The notes under the pieces were generated by a model. It did not search any database and had not been told where the DNA came from. It worked only from the letters and a program-made list of their open reading frames with translations. A DNA stretch of 13,162 bases. It comes from Acidobacteriota bacterium (lineage in GTDB: Bacteria > Acidobacteriota > Terriglobia > Acidiferrales > UBA7541). Both the position numbers and the translations under genes were made by a program. Every line of letters begins with the position of its first letter. Positions within the stretch are counted from its first letter, which is position 1. The DNA is taken from NCBI GenBank assembly GCA_003224195.1, contig QHYP01000243.1:1-13162 (forward strand), in the 5' to 3' direction. Of this stretch, positions 7,482 to 13,162 are shown one piece after another.

Positions 7482-8435
7482 ATGCGACACAGGAAAACAC
7501 ACATGCGGTTCGGCGCCGTGACAGCGGCGTTCGCGCTTCTCGTTATGCTGGGCGCTCCTCTGCCCGGGCGCGCCGACAGCAAGTTACAAGTCATGACCGC
7601 CACGACCGATCTCGCGGCGCTGGCGGAGGAAGTCGGCGGCGACAAAGTGAGCGTAGAGTCCGTCGCGCGCGGCTATCAGGACCCGCACTTCGTCGAGGCC
7701 AAGCCCAGCTTCCTGCTGAAGCTGCGCAAGGCCGATTTGCTGATCGTGGTCGGCTTGCAGCTCGAGATCGGCTGGCTGCCGCCGCTGATTACTCAGTCGG
7801 GCAACCCGAGGATTCAGATTGCCGCGCCGGGCTATTTTGACGCGTCGCAATATGCGCAAATCCTGGAGATACCCACCGGCCAGGTGACTCGCGCAGAGGG
7901 CGACGTGCACCCGCTGGGCAATCCGCACTACTGGCTCGACCCGGAGAACGACGGCCTGCGCATCGCGAAGGCGATTCAGAACAAGCTGAGCGAGATGCGT
8001 CCCGCCGACGCGGCGTATTTCGCGCAACGCTACGCCTCGTTCGAGCAGCGGCTGAGGCAGGCGGACCAGCGGTGGCTCGCGGAGATGAAGCCCTATGCGG
8101 GGCGGAAGATCGTCACCTACCACCGGTCTTGGCCGAACTTCGCGAAGCATTTCAATCTCGATGTGGTCGGCTATGTGGAGCCGCGGCCCGGCATTCCACC
8201 GAGCCCGCAGCACACGCTCCAGCTCATCGGGCAAATGAAACGCGAAGGCGTGAAGATCATCGCGGTTGAGCCGTACTTCGACCTGAAGACCCCGAACGCC
8301 GTGGCACGGGAAACGGGCGGTCTGGTGGTCGTGCTGATGCCATCGGTGGGCGGCGATAAAGAGATAACCGATTATTTCAAGCTGTTCGACTACGATATTG
8401 CCAAGCTGAAGCAGGCGTTCGACGCGACGCGCTAG
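7482..8435 (+). CDS. znuA: Zinc/manganese-type ABC transporter substrate-binding protein (cluster A-I, ZnuA-like)
   Basis: A 317-residue periplasmic binding protein that captures a divalent metal and hands it to the membrane permease. A signal peptide covers residues 1-31 (GRA-D). The family pattern is clear: TTDLAALAEEVGGDKVSVES, then DPHFVE with ligand His69, GNPHYWLDP with His149 (His143 nearby), and TYHRSWPNF with His214. The segment VEPYFD (Glu263, Asp267) follows. The usual LDPLG aspartate near the end is replaced by LMPSVGG, so the fourth ligand must come from elsewhere. There is no long His-rich loop. AGGAG (7470-7474) lies 7 nt before the ATG; an alternative ATG at 7503 would shorten the signal peptide. 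It lies 20 nt after the porin-like gene and 97 nt before the permease. Zinc is favoured over manganese from the neighbours, not from the ligands alone. Confidence 0.9.
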   Translation: MRHRKTHMRFGAVTAAFALLVMLGAPLPGRADSKLQVMTATTDLAALAEEVGGDKVSVESVARGYQDPHFVEAKPSFLLKLRKADLLIVVGLQLEIGWLPPLITQSGNPRIQIAAPGYFDASQYAQILEIPTGQVTRAEGDVHPLGNPHYWLDPENDGLRIAKAIQNKLSEMRPADAAYFAQRYASFEQRLRQADQRWLAEMKPYAGRKIVTYHRSWPNFAKHFNLDVVGYVEPRPGIPPSPQHTLQLIGQMKREGVKIIAVEPYFDLKTPNAVARETGGLVVVLMPSVGGDKEITDYFKLFDYDIAKLKQAFDATR

Positions 8436-8517
8436 CGCCATTCCAACTTTCGGTGCCGGGTGGAGCGAAAATTGGATGAGGTCCAAAACCTGGAGAGGTG
8501 ACTTGGAACGGCGCTAG
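8432..8517. repeat. Long inverted repeat / stem-loop between the binding-protein and permease genes
   Basis: CTAGCGCCATTCCAA (8432-8446) pairs with TTGGAACGGCGCTAG (8503-8517) in 14 of 15 positions, with one A-C mismatch (8440/8509). The 56-nt loop holds a nested hairpin, TTGGA-TGAGG-TCCAA (8472-8486). The left arm contains the znuA stop codon, and the right arm ends 15 nt before the permease ATG, just ahead of its ribosome binding site. It may tune the ratio of binding protein to permease by RNA processing, or be the trace of a small palindromic element. Confidence 0.6.
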
Positions 8518-8532
8518 GCGAGGAGAGACGCA

Positions 8533-9429
8533 ATGGAAATGTTCCTGTTCCTGCTCGCGCCGTTTGTGGCGAGCCTGATCTTGACCGGGATTCACGCCTA
8601 CCTGGGCGTGCACGTGGTCGAGCGCGGCGTCATCTTTGTTGATCTGGCGCTGGCGCAGATCGCGGCGCTCGGCGCGGTCCTCGCCGTGGTCTATGGATTG
8701 GATCCTCACGGCGGCGAATCCTACTGGATCAGCCTAGGGTTCACGTTTCTTGGTGCGGCCATCTTTGCGGTCGCGCGCACGCGCCGCGGCCATATCCCGC
8801 AGGAGGCGTTTATCGGCATCGCTTACGCCGTCGCGTCCGCGATGGCGATTCTCTTGATGAGCAAGGCCACCGGCGAGACGGAGCACTTGAAGGACATGCT
8901 GGTCGGAAACATTTTGGCCGTCTCCTGGGCCGAGGTTCGGAAGACCGCGCTGCTCTACGGCGTCGTAGGTTTGTTCCACTATATGTTCCGGAAAAATTTT
9001 CTGTTGATCTCGATGAATCATGAAAAGGCCGAAAGCCTGGGGATCAACGTGCGGTTGTGGGACTTTCTGTTTTATGCGTCGTTTGGCTTTGTGGTGACCT
9101 CTTCGGTGGCGATCGCAGGCGTGCTGCTGGTGTTCTGCTACCTGATTGTGCCGTCAGTGGGGGCGATGCTCTTTGCTGACCGCATCGGGCCGCGGCTGGC
9201 CATCGGCTGGACGATGGGCACGCTCGTTTCGGCGCTGGGCTGCTACCTGAGCGTGCTGCTCGATACGCCGACCGGGGCGACAATTGTGGTGACGTTCGGC
9301 GCGGTGCTGCTGCTCATGTTCGTGCTGCACTTGGTCGTGCATCACCGGCGCGACGCGCGCGCGCTCCGTGGTGCGGTCTCTGCGCACGGCGAACTGCCTC
9401 CGGAAGGCGTCGTGGAAACTCGCCGCTGA
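8533..9429 (+). CDS. znuB: Zinc/manganese-type ABC transporter permease (ABC-3 family, ZnuB-like)
   Basis: A 298-residue integral inner-membrane protein that forms the metal channel of a Znu-type importer. About eight hydrophobic segments are visible, starting with FLFLLAPFVASLILTGIHAY and including AGVLLVFCYLIVPSVGAML, a stretch typical of the ABC-3 family. The coupling-loop region lies around residues 155-180 (NHEKAESLGINVRLWD), where an ATPase subunit would dock. The C-terminal tail carries HLVVHHRRD and further charged residues and is cytoplasmic or metal-related. GAGGAG (8520-8525) precedes the ATG at a good spacing. No znuC-like ATPase gene lies between it and znuA, or elsewhere in the window, so the ATPase must be encoded elsewhere or shared. 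It is probably the last gene of the plus-strand operon, since a new promoter follows. Confidence 0.9.
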   Translation: MEMFLFLLAPFVASLILTGIHAYLGVHVVERGVIFVDLALAQIAALGAVLAVVYGLDPHGGESYWISLGFTFLGAAIFAVARTRRGHIPQEAFIGIAYAVASAMAILLMSKATGETEHLKDMLVGNILAVSWAEVRKTALLYGVVGLFHYMFRKNFLLISMNHEKAESLGINVRLWDFLFYASFGFVVTSSVAIAGVLLVFCYLIVPSVGAMLFADRIGPRLAIGWTMGTLVSALGCYLSVLLDTPTGATIVVTFGAVLLLMFVLHLVVHHRRDARALRGAVSAHGELPPEGVVETRR

Positions 9430-9440
9430 CTTTTCCGGGG

Positions 9441-9471
9441 TTGAACAACACACCGGAGTGCTGGCTATAAT
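9441..9471 (+). promoter_or_regulatory. Sigma-70-type promoter for the 84-residue protein gene
   Basis: A perfect -10, TATAAT (9466-9471), stands 33 nt before the ATG at 9504. The -35 is TTGAAC (9441-9446), four of six matches, at a 19-nt spacing, which is slightly long. Its place just after the permease stop suggests that the small gene has its own transcript. Confidence 0.6.
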
Positions 9472-9503
9472 CTAGGTTCTCGCGGCATGTGGGAGGAGGA
9501 CCC

Positions 9504-9758
9504 ATGGCAGAGCCGAGCTATGAAGAATTGAAAGCGCGCGTGGCGGAATTGGAGAAGCAAGGCCCGGGGCGGCGTTCCGGCCAGCTGGAATTCCGCATCG
9601 GAGAGAAGGGAGGCGTCAGCGTCTACGGGCTCGGGCGCTTTCCGGTCACGCTGTATTACGAGCAGTGGATGCGGCTGCTGGACGCGGCGCCCCAATTGCG
9701 CAAATTTCTTGAAGAGAGCAAATCTGCGGACAAACTCAAGCTGAAGGAGAAGCAGTAG
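9504..9758 (+). CDS. Small conserved protein of unknown function
   Basis: An 84-residue soluble protein. Residues 4-19 form a short coiled coil (YEELKARVAELEKQ), residues 27-60 a compact conserved-looking core (FRIGEKGGVSVYGLGRFP followed by VTLYYEQWMRLLD), and the tail is charged and Lys-rich. The core looks like a small sheet plus a helix. I recall similar 'SVYGLGRFPVTLY' segments in short uncharacterised bacterial proteins but cannot name a family. The ATG at 9504 is chosen over the in-frame GTG at 9489 because GGGAGGAGGA (9491-9500) precedes it. It has its own promoter and converges with zapA 47 nt downstream, so it is probably unrelated to the metal operon. No function is proposed. Confidence 0.75.
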   Translation: MAEPSYEELKARVAELEKQGPGRRSGQLEFRIGEKGGVSVYGLGRFPVTLYYEQWMRLLDAAPQLRKFLEESKSADKLKLKEKQ

Positions 9759-9805
9759 CGGCGGAGCTTGCCTTCCCGCCCAGTTTCCGTCTCGTTTCAC
9801 GAAGT

Positions 9806-10096
9806 TCAAGCAGTTTGTTTCAGGGCGCGCTCGACGAGGGTGAGGCAGCGCTCGGCCTGCTCGCGCAGCAATTCCTCGTGGTCGTTTTTCTCCCGGCGAA
9901 GGGTATGGAGTTCGTCGGCTATGGCCAGCGCCGCCAGGACGGCGGCTTTCTGCGTGTCCACGGTGGAAGTGGCCTCGGCGATCGCGTGCATCTTTTCGTC
10001 CACGTAGGCCGCGAGGCGCTGGACATAGCGCTCCTCGAGTTCCCCGCGAATCGAATACGTCTGACCGAAAATCTGCACTTTTACCGGCGCGCTCAT
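9806..10096 (-). CDS. zapA: Cell division protein ZapA
   Basis: A 96-residue cytoplasmic protein that bundles FtsZ filaments and stabilises the Z-ring. The N-terminal half has the ZapA pattern VKVQIFGQTYSIRGELEERYVQRLA, followed by VDEKMHAIAEATSTVDTQKAAVLAALAIADEL and a C-terminal coiled coil (LRREKNDHEELLREQAERCLTLVERAL) for dimer or tetramer formation. The length is normal. The start is the ATG at 10096 (MSAPVKVQ), with a weak GGGGGCG upstream. The same frame is open further upstream, but that part is only pheT and intergenic sequence read out of frame. It lies 112 nt downstream of pheT, and the order pheS-pheT-zapA is common in bacteria, so one transcript is likely. Confidence 0.92.
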   Translation of the reverse strand: MSAPVKVQIFGQTYSIRGELEERYVQRLAAYVDEKMHAIAEATSTVDTQKAAVLAALAIADELHTLRREKNDHEELLREQAERCLTLVERALKQTA

Positions 10097-10123
10097 GATC
10101 GCCCCCGGCGATGGTTTCGCCGT

Positions 10124-10140
10124 TGACCGCTTTGCGGTCA
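10124..10140. repeat. Hairpin in front of zapA
   Basis: TGACCGC-TTT-GCGGTCA is a perfect 7-bp stem with a 3-nt loop, 27 nt upstream of the zapA start in the transcript. No T-run follows it on the minus strand, so it is more likely a processing or translation-control element than a terminator, if it has a role. Confidence 0.45.
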
Positions 10141-10182
10141 CACAGAAAAAGATAACACAGGGGACCGGGCGGCGCAGCCGCA

Positions 10183-10202
10183 GGGCACGATAGATCGTGC
10201 CC
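10183..10202. repeat. Short palindrome between pheT and zapA (likely interspersed element)
   Basis: GGGCACGA-TAGA-TCGTGCCC is a perfect 8-bp stem with a 4-nt loop, ending just past the pheT stop. Sequences of the type 'TAGGGGCACGAT...ATCGTGCCCCTA' are, from memory, frequent small dispersed palindromes in GC-rich soil bacteria, so this is likely another dispersed copy. On the minus strand it is followed some 35 nt later by TTATCTTTTTCT, so partial termination after pheT is possible. Confidence 0.5.
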
Positions 10203-10208
10203 CTACGG

Positions 10209-10538
10209 TCACCCGGCGCGGAGTTGAGCGCCGAGGCGCTTTTCGAGCGCAGCGACGATTTTTTTGCTGAAATCGGAGAGCTGGGCATCCGTGAAGGTGC
10301 CTTCGCGGCTCTGGAAGAGAACGCGAACGAGCAGCGAATACTTTCCCGCAGGGACATTCTTGCCGCGGTAGAGGTCCGTCGCGTCGATGGAGCTGATTTC
10401 GCCGATCCCGAGCGACTGGATGACTCGTGCAACGTCGGCGAAGCGCGTGCCGTCGCCAAGCAACACCGAGAAATCCCGCTCGACAGCGGGGAACCGCGGC
10501 AGCGGCTGATAGCGGCGATGGGCCTTCTCCATCTTCAT
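10209..10538 (-). CDS. pheT: PheT C-terminal fragment: FDX-ACB (anticodon-binding-like) domain, in a separate frame
   Basis: This 109-residue segment encodes the C-terminal domain of the phenylalanyl-tRNA synthetase beta subunit, which contacts the anticodon stem-loop of tRNA-Phe. Diagnostic stretches are RYQPLPRFPAVERDFSVLL, DLYRGKNVPAGKYSLLVRV and FQSREGTFTDAQLSD, ending in LGAQLRAG. It is in another frame from the main pheT body. The ATG at 10538 overlaps the TGA of the upstream frame as ATGA, with AGGA about 12 nt before it, so a ribosome ending the main part could restart here. The first few residues read FYDA ahead of this ATG, which suggests that the original single gene ran through this point and about 6-9 codons plus a frame have been lost. 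Choices are a genuine split subunit, a damaged gene, or a sequence error. Confidence 0.82.
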   Translation of the reverse strand: MKMEKAHRRYQPLPRFPAVERDFSVLLGDGTRFADVARVIQSLGIGEISSIDATDLYRGKNVPAGKYSLLVRVLFQSREGTFTDAQLSDFSKKIVAALEKRLGAQLRAG

Positions 10539-12334
10539 GGCGTCGTAGAATCCTGGCGTAGTCTCAAACGTTCGGCCATGCGCTTTGCTAGCTGCCCGGC
10601 GAAACCTATGCCGGAAAGATTCCTCGCGGAGTTTACCCCGGCTACGCCGGGGCTCGGAATGACAGCCTGTAGATGAATCGCGCCCCCGCGCGTGGGATGA
10701 AGCCAGTTCGGCCCCCCCTCTTCCCAGTTCAGGCCCCCTGCTAGGGCGCCGATTGTGTCCATGTCTCCCTTCAAGTCCGCGAGATCGTATTCGCGGGCGG
10801 CCTCGTAGATGCCCTTTTCGCGGGCCTCGCCGGTCGCGCCGAGGGTCAGGACGCGCGTCTCGACCGGGACAACTTTCCGGCTCGCCCTGTCGGCTAGGCC
10901 GTCGAGCCGGTAGTGCCGTCCGATTTCGAAGAGCCGCGCGTTGCGCTGGCCATGATTGAGGTTCCATTCGAGCGCCCCGGCCATCGTCACCACGCCGGTG
11001 GAGCGTAAGACGTTTGCATCTTCCGATAGCGGATTGGCGATCCGCGCCGGAGTCACGCCCTCGTGGCGAAACAGCGCGTCGCGCTCCTCGTTGACGTGTG
11101 GAATCGTCACGATTTCCTGATAGCCGAGGCCGATCAGCCGCTCGCGCAGGCGCTCTTCGGCTTCCGCCTGCGGCAAACGCGCCGCTGGCTGGCGCGCCGC
11201 CGGCAGCCGCGGCGGAAACTTATCGAGACCATGGATGCGTGCGATCTCTTCGATGAGGTCGATTTCGCGCTCGACGTCCGCGCGCCAGGAAGGCTGCGTG
11301 CACTCCCACGCTGCGAGGAGAGAGCCGGACGAGCCGCGCTGCGCGTCCACACGAACCGGCGCGAATCCGAGCGCGCTGAGAATCGCTTCGATTTCCTTGT
11401 CGGCTACGTCCGCGCCCATCACCCGAAGCAACTCGGAGCGCCTGAGCGCGATTTTTTTCGGTCCGCGCTTGCCGGAGTAGACGTCAACCACGCCGGCGAG
11501 CAGCTCGCCCCCCGCAAGCTCGAGAATCAGCTCGGCGCAGCGGCGCGAGGCGACTTCGGCCATTTCGGGGTCCGCGCCGCGGCCGAAGCGTGTTGAGGCC
11601 TCCGTGTGCAGTTTCAGCAATTTTGCGGCGCGGCGGATGGCGACCGGTTCGAACCAGGCACATTCGATCAGGACGTTCTTCGTCGAGAAGGAGATTTCGG
11701 TTTCGGCGCCGCCCATGATGCCGCCGATGCCGACGGCGCGCGCGCCATCTCCGTCGCAGACCATCGAGACGCGCGGATCGAGCTGGCGCTCGATGCCGTC
11801 GAGCGTGCGCATTTTTTCCTTGGCCTTCGCGGCGCGGACGATGATGGAGTGGCCGCGGACCAGGTCGTAATCGAAGGCGTGGAGCGGGTGGCCTAGCTCG
11901 AGCATGACGTAGTTGGTCGCGTCCACCACGTTGTTGATAGAGGCCAGGCCGCAGGCTTCGAGGCGCTCTTTGAGCCGCGCGGGCGAGGGCTGAACTTTCG
12001 CGCCGCGAATGACGCGCGCGGTGAAGCGCCCGCAGAGCTCCGGCGATTGGATTTCGACGCGCACGGCGCCGGCTGCTTGAGCGGCGCTTTCTTTTGGCTT
12101 GGGCGCGACCGGCTTGAGTGGCAGGCCGTAGATGGCGGCGATTTCGCGCGCGACGCCGTAGTGCCCGAGGCAATCGGGGCGGTTCGAGGACACCTCGGCA
12201 TCGATCACCGCGCCGTGCGAGCCTTCTTCCACTCCAGCGATGTTCGTGCCGGAAAGGGCCAGGCGCGAAGCCAGCTCTTTAGCGGGCGCGGTCACGTCCA
12301 CGAAGTCCTTCAGCCAGTTGTAGAGTAGCTTCAT
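10535..12334 (-). CDS. pheT: Phenylalanyl-tRNA synthetase beta subunit, main part (lacks FDX-ACB domain in frame)
   Basis: The beta subunit of the alpha2-beta2 enzyme that charges tRNA-Phe; it carries the editing site. The start MKLLYNWLKDFVDVTAPAKEL is typical. The protein goes almost directly to SSNRPDCLGHYGVAREIAAIYG, so the N-terminal EMAPII/OB tRNA-binding domain of the E. coli type is absent, as in a known short class. B3/B4 editing region: about 95-285 (INNVVDATNYVMLELGHPLHAFD, GIGGIMGG). B5: about 290-375 (PSWRADVEREIDLIEEIARIHG). Catalytic-like domain: about 385-560. An interspersed palindrome (10605-10664) adds about 20 residues in frame after RGGAIHLQ. The frame then ends at TGA 10535, after LRLRQ and five odd residues, while the missing C-terminal domain continues in the other frame. 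It starts 19 nt after pheS. Confidence 0.9.
   Translation of the reverse strand: MKLLYNWLKDFVDVTAPAKELASRLALSGTNIAGVEEGSHGAVIDAEVSSNRPDCLGHYGVAREIAAIYGLPLKPVAPKPKESAAQAAGAVRVEIQSPELCGRFTARVIRGAKVQPSPARLKERLEACGLASINNVVDATNYVMLELGHPLHAFDYDLVRGHSIIVRAAKAKEKMRTLDGIERQLDPRVSMVCDGDGARAVGIGGIMGGAETEISFSTKNVLIECAWFEPVAIRRAAKLLKLHTEASTRFGRGADPEMAEVASRRCAELILELAGGELLAGVVDVYSGKRGPKKIALRRSELLRVMGADVADKEIEAILSALGFAPVRVDAQRGSSGSLLAAWECTQPSWRADVEREIDLIEEIARIHGLDKFPPRLPAARQPAARLPQAEAEERLRERLIGLGYQEIVTIPHVNEERDALFRHEGVTPARIANPLSEDANVLRSTGVVTMAGALEWNLNHGQRNARLFEIGRHYRLDGLADRASRKVVPVETRVLTLGATGEAREKGIYEAAREYDLADLKGDMDTIGALAGGLNWEEGGPNWLHPTRGGAIHLQAVIPSPGVAGVNSARNLSGIGFAGQLAKRMAERLRLRQDSTTP
10605..10664 (-). 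repeat. Interspersed palindromic repeat ('CHSEE..EES' type) inserted inside pheT
   Basis: On the minus strand the segment begins TGTCATTCCGAGCCCCGGC, contains the hairpin CCCCGGC-GTA-GCCGGGG (10636-10652) and ends near GAGGAATCTTTCC. In a shifted frame it reads CHSEPRRSRGKLREES, the familiar spurious peptide of this repeat class. It has no stop in the pheT frame and so is translated as about 20 extra residues between the catalytic-like domain strands 'RGGAIHLQ' and 'IGFAGQLAKRMAERL'. The exact ends are uncertain by several bases. Confidence 0.75.
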
Positions 12335-12353
12335 CGTCTCGCCGCGAAGTGCG

Positions 12354-13162
12354 TCAAGGGAACTGGCGCAGGAAGCGCACGTCGTTCTGGAAAAGCGCCT
12401 GGATGTCGTCGATGCCGTACTTCAGCATGGCCATGCGGTCGGGACCCATGCCGAAGGCGAAACCGCTGAGCTTGGCCGTGTCGTACTTCACGAAGCCGTA
12501 CACGGCGGGATCCACCATGCCCGCGCCGAAGAGCTCGATCCAGCCCGTGCCTTTGCACTTGGAGCATGTGCCGCCGCCGGAGGCCGCGCCGCTGCCGCCG
12601 CAAAAAATGCACGAAGCATCGAGTTCGACCGAAGGTTCGGTGAACGGAAAGTAGCTCGGGCGAAACCGCGTGCGGATGGAGGGGCCGAACAATTCGCGCA
12701 CGAAATATTCCATCGTGCCCTTGAATTCGCAGAAGGTGATGTCCGTGTCCACGGCGAGGCCCTCGATTTGGTGGAACATGAAAGAATGGGTCGCGTCGGG
12801 ATTGTCGCGGCGATAGACCTTGCCGGGGACGATGATGCGTACCGGAGGCTTTTGCTTTTCCATGGTGCGGATCTGCATGGGTGACGTGTGCGTGCGCAGA
12901 AGAAGCGTTTCCTGGGCGCCCTTCGGCAGGTCGATGTAGAACGTGTCCATATCGTCGCGCACGGGATGAAACTCCGGAATGTTGAGCGCTTCGAAATTGT
13001 AGTAGGGCGTTTCGATCTCCGGCCCTTCGACAACCGTGAAGCCGATATGGACGAAGATGCGCTCGATCTCCTCGAAGACTTGCCGGATGATGTGGCGTGA
13101 TCCGACGGGGCGGATGACGCCGGGGAGAGAAAGGTCGATGCGCTCGCGGGCCAGCGCCGCCT
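12354..13162 (-). CDS. pheS: Phenylalanyl-tRNA synthetase alpha subunit (N-terminus beyond the window)
   Basis: The catalytic subunit of phenylalanyl-tRNA synthetase, a class II enzyme. The frame is open to the right window edge, so the coiled-coil N-terminus and start codon are missing; about 268 codons are present. Visible marks: ERIDLSLPG near the edge, EGPEIETPYYNFEALNIPEF, HPVRDDMDTFYI, THTSPMQIRTM, motif 2 region FMFHQIEGLAVD, PYF-type FRPSYFPFTEPSVE, and motif 3 GFAFGMGPDRMAMLKYGIDDI. Between the FTEPS strand and GWIELFGAGMVDP it has a Cys4 insert with CIFC and CSKC (codons at 12609-12611, 12600-12602, 12564-12566, 12555-12557), separated by a Gly/Ser/Ala spacer. Such a zinc-ribbon-like insert occurs in some bacterial PheS. 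It is followed 19 nt later by pheT. Confidence 0.95.
   Translation of the reverse strand, partial: AALARERIDLSLPGVIRPVGSRHIIRQVFEEIERIFVHIGFTVVEGPEIETPYYNFEALNIPEFHPVRDDMDTFYIDLPKGAQETLLLRTHTSPMQIRTMEKQKPPVRIIVPGKVYRRDNPDATHSFMFHQIEGLAVDTDITFCEFKGTMEYFVRELFGPSIRTRFRPSYFPFTEPSVELDASCIFCGGSGAASGGGTCSKCKGTGWIELFGAGMVDPAVYGFVKYDTAKLSGFAFGMGPDRMAMLKYGIDDIQALFQNDVRFLRQFP

Noticed and set aside
9759..9805. 6S RNA, which often lies next to zapA
   Set aside because: Only 47 nt separate zapA from the convergent gene, and the GGCGG/CCGCC stem there is just 5 bp. There is no room for a 6S RNA.
10097..10459. N-terminal extension of zapA with an open frame back to 10459
   Set aside because: The extra residues are low-complexity Ser/Arg/Ala sequence that overlaps pheT in another frame and crosses the intergenic palindromes. 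ZapA homology begins at the ATG at 10096.
1..13162. CRISPR array, transposase, integrase, phage or toxin-antitoxin genes
   Set aside because: No direct-repeat array and no such protein families are visible on either strand.

Overview
The window looks like a GC-rich chromosomal segment of an acidobacterium, probably of the Terriglobia/Acidobacteriales type. No marker gives a formal placement. The suggestion rests on four things: a TonB-dependent receptor with an N-terminal carboxypeptidase-regulatory-like domain, a PilZ/DUF4388/J-domain/TPR fusion protein, a PheT without the N-terminal tRNA-binding fold, and a short interspersed palindrome of the 'CHSEE..EES' type (named for its spurious translation) that is abundant in such genomes.

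Layout, left to right. (1) 19-1953 (+): a PilZ-DUF4388-DnaJ-TPR protein, ending tail-to-tail with the next gene over a shared hairpin. (2) 4718-1988 (-): one Oar-like TonB-dependent receptor broken into two reading frames by a single-base shift near 3839. (3) 5143-4865 (-): a 92-residue membrane or secreted protein with His and CxxC. (4) 5144-5738: about 0.6 kb without a convincing gene, between two divergent arms. (5) 5739-6014 (+): a second small His/CxxC protein that resembles the first. (6) 6094-7461, 7482-8435 and 8533-9429 (+): a coiled-coil outer-membrane porin-like protein, a ZnuA-type metal-binding protein and a ZnuB-type permease. No ATPase gene is present. (7) 9504-9758 (+): a small conserved protein of unknown role behind a plausible sigma-70 promoter. 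(8) On the minus strand, running right to left: pheS (truncated at the window edge), pheT (split in two frames) and zapA.

The central part, 1988-9429, reads as a divergent transition-metal (probably zinc) acquisition locus. On each arm a small His/CxxC protein precedes an outer-membrane protein; the plus arm continues with the periplasmic binding protein and the inner-membrane permease. The right part is a housekeeping block: phenylalanyl-tRNA synthetase alpha and beta, then the Z-ring protein ZapA.

The two most striking points are these. First, pheT carries an in-frame interspersed palindrome and then breaks into two frames joined by an ATGA stop/start overlap, leaving the C-terminal FDX-ACB domain as a possible separate 109-residue polypeptide. 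Second, two related small CxxC proteins head the two arms of the metal locus. Two frame breaks in 13 kb also make base-calling or assembly error a real alternative, so both should be checked against reads.
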